Source: Actinomycetes bacterium
Lineage (GTDB): Bacteria > Actinomycetota > Acidimicrobiia > Acidimicrobiales > Acidimicrobiaceae
Reading direction: 5' to 3'
Length of the DNA: 7,804 bases
Assembly (NCBI GenBank): GCA_021844725.1
Contig: JAKBSX010000108.1
Span: 1-7,804 of the forward strand
The notes under the pieces were generated by a model. The model was given only the letters and a program-made list of their open reading frames with translations. It made no database searches and was not told where the DNA came from. Positions 1 through 5,497 of the stretch are shown piece after piece. Positions within the stretch are counted from its first letter, which is position 1. Every line of letters starts with the position of its first letter. A program made the position numbers and the translations under genes.

Positions 1-1073
1 ATTAATTTTCCATAACTGGTAACAACATCATATTTCACGTGTTCGGGATCAATCATACGGTTTACCTCCTGAAAAAATTTACGGGCACACTCGATTTTCT
101 TTTCTTCGATGGGTCTCAATTCCAAGTTGGACAAGGATCCTTTAGTTTCAGCAACGAAATAGATATGCTTTACAGAGCCTTCCTTGAAGGAAATAGCCCA
201 GTCCGGGTTGTAGTCTCCAACAGGAGTAGGGATCAGGAAGCCTCTTGGAAGCTTCGCGTATACGACCACCTCGGCGCTGGCATCAAGCTCCTTCACAAAT
301 TCACGCTCAACATTGGAGTCGGTAATCACGTACTCGTAGACATGTTTTCTAAGTTTCTCGCTGGCCTTAGTGAAGTCCTGCTTGTTTTGCCCTGCCGTGA
401 AGATGGCAATATCGTATGAGTCGGCGATGCTGTCGTAAGTCAGACGTTCAATGATGATTGTGGCCTTCTGCTCGTTGATAAGACGTGAGGCTTCTTTAAT
501 GAAATGCTCTGGGTTAATTTTAAATTGATTGAACACTATCGTCTTAATACCGCTCAATATCTCTGCGATTGTTTTTCTTGTCAGTTGCGTGTTTTCGGCA
601 ATCTTCCCGAGTAAATCATAGGTCACCATTGAATGAATTGAAGCATAATTGGTTTCAACCGATGTGGTCTCAAGTGCAAATCCCTCACCATTACTCAGCT
701 GGGCATAGGTAATCTGGTTCTCTTGAATCCCACTTTGGATGGTGTACTGAAGCGGAGCTACCTGTAAGTTTTGGTCGAGAGCCCGGATGCTGTTTTGAAT
801 AAGTTCACTGGAATCAAATTGAACGCGATAAATCGCTTTCCTGTTAATCCGGCTCCAGAGAGCCTTGAATTCCATTTTCTCGAAGTTAGTATTCAAGGGG
901 TTTTTTTTGGTCTTCCGGTCATCTCCCACGTCGGGTAGCTGGGATTCGCTGTAGATGCTGTCGATCAGCCCGAAAATCTTTTCATTGTGAGAGGAAAGCC
1001 CATAGGGAAGAATTGCCAAGGTTCCTTGGGCCTTGGCTTGGTGATAGGCCTCGGCAATCTGGTCTGTATCATA
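1..1073 (-). pseudogene. res: Res C-terminal part with PD-(D/E)xK endonuclease domain, out of frame with the motor and cut by the left edge
   Basis: About 357 codons read without a stop from 1073 to the left edge, in the +1 frame relative to the upstream res segment. The translation starts [20 protein letters not shown] and includes [20 protein letters not shown], both strongly typical of type III Res. Near the end lies the nuclease centre: NPDW with the Asp codon at 201-203, then a beta strand IYFVAETKG with Glu at 147-149 and Lys at 141-143. These give D...ExK, residues 937, 955 and 957 in a repaired numbering. The last visible residues, DVVTSYGKL, resemble the usual C-terminal end, so few codons are missing. 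No start codon or ribosome site lies near the break; the first in-frame ATG is about 65 codons in. It is therefore unlikely to be an independent gene. The visible repaired protein would be 1,003 residues, within the usual range for Res. Confidence 0.9.
901..908. repeat. Eight-base T homopolymer next to GGGG, inside res
   Basis: A run of eight T on the plus strand (eight A in the coding sense, Lys-Lys-Asn) directly follows GGGG at 897-900. It lies in the displaced nuclease half of res. The frame of that half is intact across it, so it does not cause the frameshift at 1073, but such tracts are prone to slippage. Confidence 0.85.
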
Positions 1074-3012
1074 CGATATAATCATTCTTGAGGAGATATC
1101 TGTAGATCTGCTTTGCCATAGTTGGGGTAATTTCCATTGTTCCAGTTTCAGTAGTGATAATTTTCCCGATGAAGTAGGCTTCATCGGCCTTGCGAGGTCG
1201 AGTAGTGAGGGAGTTACTGATCTCCTTCTGAAGGTTTCCTACAAAGTCCTTGTAGCTCTCATTGGCGACAACAGTCAGGATATTCACATCATGGACTGTT
1301 ACCGGGTTGTCCATTCGGTCACCATGCTGGTTAACGCTAATCCGCAAGCCCCTGCCAACCTCCTGACGGCGCGAAATCGTGCTATTACTATGCTTGAGCA
1401 TGCACATGACAAAGACATTGGGGTTGTCCCAGCCTTCACGCAGAGCTGAATGGGAGAAAACGAATCGGACCGGCTCCTCGAAGGAAAGCAACCTTTCTTT
1501 GTCCTTCAGGATCAGATCATAGGCATCAATGTCATCTGATAGCCCAGCATCCTCTCCACGGGACCTAACACTTGAATCTATGAATTTCTTTGTTTTTTTG
1601 TCGATGGAAAAATATCCATTATGGGTGATATCAACGCGAATGCTTGCTAAATATTTGCGATAAGCTTCATTAACGACCGAATGTTCACCAAGAAGTTCGG
1701 TTTTAAGTTGTTCGTATTCATCTTCAAAGACCCTCGCATACTCTCCCTTTTCATCGGCTTTTGAGTAGTCACGGTATTTAATAACTTCATCAATAAAAAA
1801 GAGGGACAATACTTTGATGCCTTGAGAAAAGAGGACTTGTTCCTTTTCCAGGTGAGCCTTGATCGCTTCACGGATCTGAATCCGCCTGATGGCTCCTTCT
1901 GTAATGTCGCCGGTTGCATCGCCTGCATTTAGAACATGACCATTGGTAAACTCCACCGTGTCTTTATTCGCATCGATTTCGGCTATGACAAAACCACGAT
2001 ATTGATCCAGTTCGTTTGACTCAATATACAGATCCGTGCCTTTCTCCAGCCGTTTTATTATTCGCTTGATTCCGCTTTCTTGGCGTACTTCCAACTCAAT
2101 CCGTGCAATCGGTGCCTTTTTAGAGATTTCAATGGACTCCAGATACAAATAGGCGTTGGTGCCTGCCAAGCCTTTTACGGTAATGCCCCGGACTGCAATT
2201 TTCTTCACCAGTTTCTCATTGAAGGCATCCAGAGCATCAAGCCGATAGATCTTATTGTGTATAGTTCGGTGTGTTGCAGAATACCGAAGAATCATCAGAG
2301 GATTGAATTTGGCCAAGGCTTCCAGCGTCCTTTGGCCCTCCATCTTTTGCGGCTCATCCAAAATCAGAATAGGGCGGTTGCTGCTGATCACATCTATTGG
2401 TCGGCGCGACTGGAAATCGTCCAATTCATCATAGATGCGACGGTTGTCCGCACCAGTAGAGTTGAAGGCCTGAATATTGATAACCATAACATTGATACCG
2501 GAATCGGATGAGAAGCTTTCCAAAAGATGTAGGGATTTGGAATTGTATGCAAAAAATCTTGCTTTCTTAAAGTAGAATTCGGCGAAATGGTCAGAAGTAA
2601 TCTCCAGCGACTTGAGTACTCCTTCTCGGATGGCAATGCTTGGCACAATGACAATGAATTTGCTCCAACCATACCGCTTGTTCATCTCAAAGATAGTCTT
2701 GATATAACAATATGTTTTTCCTGTTCCAGTCTCCATCTCAACGTCAAGGTTAATCTTACATCCGGTACTGGATACCAGCTTGTCTGACAAAGGAAGATTC
2801 TGCCGCCTTTGAACGTCTCGAATATTAGAAAGGAGTTGGGTTTCAGTTAATTGAAGATCATAATTTTTGAAGCCAGTCAGCTTATAATCGAGCCCCTTCC
2901 CAGGGTCGATCCTATAAGCAATTCCTGAAGTGTTGATCTGTCCAGAAAAGCAGTCAATAACAGACTCAACTGCATCGGTCTGAAAGGATTGGACTTTAAA
3001 CTTCAGTTTCAT
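1069..3012 (-). CDS. res: Type III restriction enzyme subunit Res, motor part, truncated by a frameshift
   Basis: The ATP-driven motor of the type III restriction complex, which works with Mod to detect target sites and signal along DNA. The 647 residues contain a complete superfamily 2 core: Walker A METGTGKT (93-100), motif Ia [13 protein letters not shown] (119-131), motif II LDEPQ (218-222, the DEPQ form typical of type III Res), motif III YSATH (244-248), motif [10 protein letters not shown] (525-533) and motif [14 protein letters not shown] (548-559). The start at 3012 has GGAG 8 nt upstream, overlapping the mod stop. The frame ends at a UGA (1071-1069) just after KNDYIV, whereas family members continue with a KNDYIDD-like sequence into a linker and nuclease domain. 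That continuation is present in the next frame. The product as written keeps the ATPase but has no nuclease, so it could translocate but not cut. Confidence 0.93.
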   Translation of the reverse strand: MKLKFKVQSFQTDAVESVIDCFSGQINTSGIAYRIDPGKGLDYKLTGFKNYDLQLTETQLLSNIRDVQRRQNLPLSDKLVSSTGCKINLDVEMETGTGKTYCYIKTIFEMNKRYGWSKFIVIVPSIAIREGVLKSLEITSDHFAEFYFKKARFFAYNSKSLHLLESFSSDSGINVMVINIQAFNSTGADNRRIYDELDDFQSRRPIDVISSNRPILILDEPQKMEGQRTLEALAKFNPLMILRYSATHRTIHNKIYRLDALDAFNEKLVKKIAVRGITVKGLAGTNAYLYLESIEISKKAPIARIELEVRQESGIKRIIKRLEKGTDLYIESNELDQYRGFVIAEIDANKDTVEFTNGHVLNAGDATGDITEGAIRRIQIREAIKAHLEKEQVLFSQGIKVLSLFFIDEVIKYRDYSKADEKGEYARVFEDEYEQLKTELLGEHSVVNEAYRKYLASIRVDITHNGYFSIDKKTKKFIDSSVRSRGEDAGLSDDIDAYDLILKDKERLLSFEEPVRFVFSHSALREGWDNPNVFVMCMLKHSNSTISRRQEVGRGLRISVNQHGDRMDNPVTVHDVNILTVVANESYKDFVGNLQKEISNSLTTRPRKADEAYFIGKIITTETGTMEITPTMAKQIYRYLLKNDYIV

Positions 3013-3018
3013 GCCAAA

Positions 3019-3026
3019 CTCTCCTT
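3019..3026 (-). promoter_or_regulatory. Ribosome binding site of res
   Basis: AAGGAGAG on the minus strand overlaps the TAA stop of mod and leaves 8 nt between GGAG and the res ATG at 3012. This supports that start, and suggests that ribosomes finishing mod feed res translation. Confidence 0.8.
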
Positions 3027-4782
3027 ATATCGACCTAACTTCGGTGCTTGGAGACAATTGTTTAAATATCTGTTCAACATTAATCTTGACAGCGTCCGAA
3101 TCAAATCCACTATCCCGAAAAATAACGCGAAGTGGATTAAAAAGAGCCAACTCTTTGACGAAGTCCTCGTTTACACCGGTATCAAAGCAGGCTACCAGAG
3201 CATTTTCGTCGACAAAGAAAACAGTTTTACCCAGGATAGATTCTGTTCGGACAGAGTAAGAAAGATCAACACCCCAGTTCAGCATCACTTGGAAAAGAAG
3301 ATCTTCGGGAGTCCGATCAGCCTTGATGTTATCCTTAAAAAGATGCAAGAGACCTTGGTTAATTGCGTCTGGGGTATAGTAGACATCTACCATGTTGGAC
3401 GAATCGACCTTGAGGACGCGAAAGCCAATATCTTTATTCCATCCATCGGAGCATTGGCCTTCTAGTACTTTTTTACCAGCTCGTCGGATACGTTCTTTGC
3501 CTATGTCGGCGATTGTATTATAGCCAGCTTTATAGGCTTCTGATTCGGTATCGCAGGTTTCTGGCAATTGAACCATGACGAAACGCCTATTGCCGCCGTC
3601 TTTAGCATTCAACTGCAGCACCGCATGCGCCGTAGAACAGGTTCCAGCAAAGAAATCCAAGATGATATCATCAGCTTCAGTCACAGATTCAATGACGCGC
3701 ATAAGCATTTTTATGGACTTCTGCCCCTTAAATTCCTCATCGATGTCGAGGCTCTTCGATATCTTTTCCCCGGAAAATGATACTATTGCGATACTATTTA
3801 GATCATCATATTCATTGCAGTTCCATGTGTCTTCGATCGGGTACCTTTCTGGCCTATTCTCATGATTAATGAAGCGAAATAATTCCTCTTGGCGTGCATC
3901 GCTCAAGCCAAGCGAAGACAGCTTTTCCTTGATGTTTGGCTCCTTCTTTACGAGGGGCTTGAATTCAGCGTTCTCAATGTACTTCTTTATGAATTTCATC
4001 TTACTTTGGTCTTTTGAGTAAAAAAGTATTGAGTCGTGATTCCGAATAAAGTTAGCTGCTAAGGTCTTGTAGCCGGACAGCCAACCAATCCGCCAGATAA
4101 TTGAGCGTTGAAAATTTTGTTCACCGAAAACTTCATCCATTATTTTCTTTAGATTTTCGGCTTCATTAAAATCAATGTTTACAAAGATCGCACCATCATC
4201 GGAAAGCAAGGTTCGTGCCAGCTTCAGGCGCGGATACATCATGCTTAACCAATCAGAGTGAAAACGCCCATTGGCGACCGTATTAGCGACAAGTCGATTT
4301 CCATCCTCGTTTACCTGACTAGATCTACGAAAATAGTCATCTGCATTCTGAACAAATTTATCGTTGTAAATAAAGTCACTACCTGTGTTGTACGGCGGAT
4401 CGATATAGATCAGCTTAACCTTGCCAAGATAGGTTTCTTGCAGAAGTTTGAGCGCATCCAGATTATCTCCTTCTATAAACAGGTTCTTTGTCGTATCGAA
4501 ATCCATGCTTTCTTCCCGATAAGGGCGCATGGTTTTAGAGATTGGGGCATTAGCTGTGAGTATCGCCTCGCGCTTTCCTGGCCAGTTGAGTGTATAGCGC
4601 TCCTGAGGACCCTCCACGATGGATTCGGACAACTCCTGCCGCAACTGGTCGAAATCCACTGACAGCTTCAATTGGCCATCTTCACCTTTGGATTCGGTCA
4701 CGCAATTGGGATACAACTCTCGAATGCGGATGATGTTTTCCTGGACTAGATTCGGGGAGTGCATTTTCATCTTTTCCATCAT
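3025..4782 (-). CDS. mod: Type III restriction-modification DNA-methyltransferase (Mod), N6-adenine
   Basis: Transfers a methyl group from AdoMet to adenine in the recognition sequence of the system and supplies sequence specificity to Res. The 585 residues show beta-class motif order. IEGDNLDAL (103-111) precedes the catalytic DPPYNTGSDF (128-137, motif IV), then HSDWLSMMYPRL (175-186). A variable stretch (about 220-345) is the likely target-recognition region, followed by the AdoMet-binding motif I DFFAGTCSTA (376-385) and FVMVQLPE (401-408). Motif I has GTC where GSG is commonest; related enzymes vary here, so activity is still expected. A C-terminal part of about 130 residues probably contacts Res. 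Two adjacent ATGs (4782 and 4779) fit the ribosome site; the second has the better spacing (7 nt rather than 4). The gene starts 20 nt after the DUF4391 gene and ends 12 nt before res. DPPY with this order indicates N6-adenine rather than cytosine methylation. The recognition site cannot be read from the sequence. Confidence 0.95.
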   Translation of the reverse strand: MMEKMKMHSPNLVQENIIRIRELYPNCVTESKGEDGQLKLSVDFDQLRQELSESIVEGPQERYTLNWPGKREAILTANAPISKTMRPYREESMDFDTTKNLFIEGDNLDALKLLQETYLGKVKLIYIDPPYNTGSDFIYNDKFVQNADDYFRRSSQVNEDGNRLVANTVANGRFHSDWLSMMYPRLKLARTLLSDDGAIFVNIDFNEAENLKKIMDEVFGEQNFQRSIIWRIGWLSGYKTLAANFIRNHDSILFYSKDQSKMKFIKKYIENAEFKPLVKKEPNIKEKLSSLGLSDARQEELFRFINHENRPERYPIEDTWNCNEYDDLNSIAIVSFSGEKISKSLDIDEEFKGQKSIKMLMRVIESVTEADDIILDFFAGTCSTAHAVLQLNAKDGGNRRFVMVQLPETCDTESEAYKAGYNTIADIGKERIRRAGKKVLEGQCSDGWNKDIGFRVLKVDSSNMVDVYYTPDAINQGLLHLFKDNIKADRTPEDLLFQVMLNWGVDLSYSVRTESILGKTVFFVDENALVACFDTGVNEDFVKELALFNPLRVIFRDSGFDSDAVKINVEQIFKQLSPSTEVRSI

Positions 4783-4786
4783 ATCG

Positions 4787-4794
4787 CTCCTTTA
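4787..4794 (-). promoter_or_regulatory. Ribosome binding site of mod
   Basis: TAAAGGAG on the minus strand sits in the 20-nt gap after the DUF4391 gene. It is 4 nt from the ATG at 4782 and 7 nt from the second ATG at 4779. The spacing favours the second ATG, a difference of one residue. Confidence 0.75.
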
Positions 4795-4802
4795 GGTTGT
4801 AG

Positions 4803-5489
4803 CTACCCCCCGCTTGAAGGAAGTGGTCGTGTCAGACTTTCAAGTTCTTGTTTTAGTTTGCGCAGTTCAGCATTGATCAAGACTTTACGGTTAAATTGTT
4901 TCTCTTTGCGGAGTTTAGCCTCATATCGCTCGATCTCTCTCTGCTTAAGCAAAATTTGTTCCATCCTCGCTACCATAATCGATAATTTTTCACCCGGTCG
5001 AGTCGCATAGGGCATTAGGGGGGTGAGCAAGCAATGGTATAGAGCCTCAAGATCTATAACTATCGGCAGAATTTGGCGCAGCGTATCGTCCGAGACCCAA
5101 TACCCCTCAAAGTATTCGCTAATGGACCATTTTTCATAATTCGCATCACCTGGTCGCTTATATGCGGCGATAGCCTTTATTTTTCCATTAAACCGAAGCT
5201 CATAGAGGATAGGATAGGGGATTGCTTCATCAATGCAACGTAGCACCTCGGGCTTAAGGTTATCATCCTTAAGGGTAATGCTGAAAATCTGAATTTCTGG
5301 AACGGATTGCGTCCCTTTGATGTTAATGGTTTCAGGCGCAAGCTTGTATTGCCATACAATCTGTTCCACCTGCCGGACAAAAAGGTCCTTAATTGAAGAA
5401 ATAGGTTTCCCATGCTCATAGATTTTACTTTTAGGAAGCATGCGCCCAAAGAAGGTCTTCTTGGGGTACTCGAAAAGCGTTGTTGTCAT
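4803..5489 (-). CDS. DUF4391 domain protein, function unknown
   Basis: A 228-residue soluble protein with no signal peptide or membrane segment. The body (about residues 10-160) resembles DUF4391 as I know it: FYEH-type motif here as KIYEHGK (22-28), then VEQIVWQYKLAPETIN (41-56), AIPYPILYELRF (89-100) and KAIAAYKR (105-112). The C-terminal part (about 168-220) is highly charged and helical, very likely a coiled coil, including EAKLRKEKQFNRKV. No catalytic motif is evident. The family has no established activity to my knowledge, but it recurs beside type III methyltransferases and SNF2 helicases, so a structural or adaptor role in the complex is an inference. The ATG at 5489 overlaps the helicase stop, and the TAG stop is 20 nt before mod. 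Confidence 0.85.
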   Translation of the reverse strand: MTTTLFEYPKKTFFGRMLPKSKIYEHGKPISSIKDLFVRQVEQIVWQYKLAPETINIKGTQSVPEIQIFSITLKDDNLKPEVLRCIDEAIPYPILYELRFNGKIKAIAAYKRPGDANYEKWSISEYFEGYWVSDDTLRQILPIVIDLEALYHCLLTPLMPYATRPGEKLSIMVARMEQILLKQREIERYEAKLRKEKQFNRKVLINAELRKLKQELESLTRPLPSSGG

Positions 5490-5497
5490 CCTCCTAC
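5486..5497 (-). promoter_or_regulatory. ATGA stop-start overlap with adjoining GTAGGAGG
   Basis: The helicase stop TGA (5488-5486) overlaps the ATG (5489-5487) of the DUF4391 gene. The Shine-Dalgarno-like GTAGGAGG (5497-5490) directly abuts this ATG with no spacer, too close for ordinary initiation. Termination-reinitiation coupling, which would hold the two proteins at a fixed ratio, is the likely mechanism. Confidence 0.65.

Noticed and set aside
39..419. Plus-strand open frame of 126 codons
   Set aside because: It lies opposite the Res nuclease segment, whose minus-strand translation carries NPDW and AETKG. The plus-strand product resembles no family I know and has no clear ribosome site.
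1070..1072. ATG overlapping the premature UGA (ATGA) as a restart for the nuclease half
   Set aside because: This ATG is in the third frame, which soon meets a stop, and not in the frame that encodes the nuclease.
1066..1077. Programmed +1 frameshift at GUA-UGA, like that of release factor 2
   Set aside because: A slip at the codon before UGA would join the two Res halves, but the slippery CUU and the upstream AGGGGG-like stimulator of prfB are both absent. A mutation or sequence error is simpler.
2080..2511. Plus-strand open frame of 143 codons
   Set aside because: It is antisense to the Res motor region containing DEPQ and SATH; it is a shadow of that gene.
2989..3465. Plus-strand open frame of 158 codons across the mod-res junction
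   Set aside because: It is antisense to the end of mod and the start of res, both well supported by motifs and ribosome sites.
4258..4662. Plus-strand open frame of 134 codons
   Set aside because: It is antisense to the Mod segment with DPPY; no independent support.
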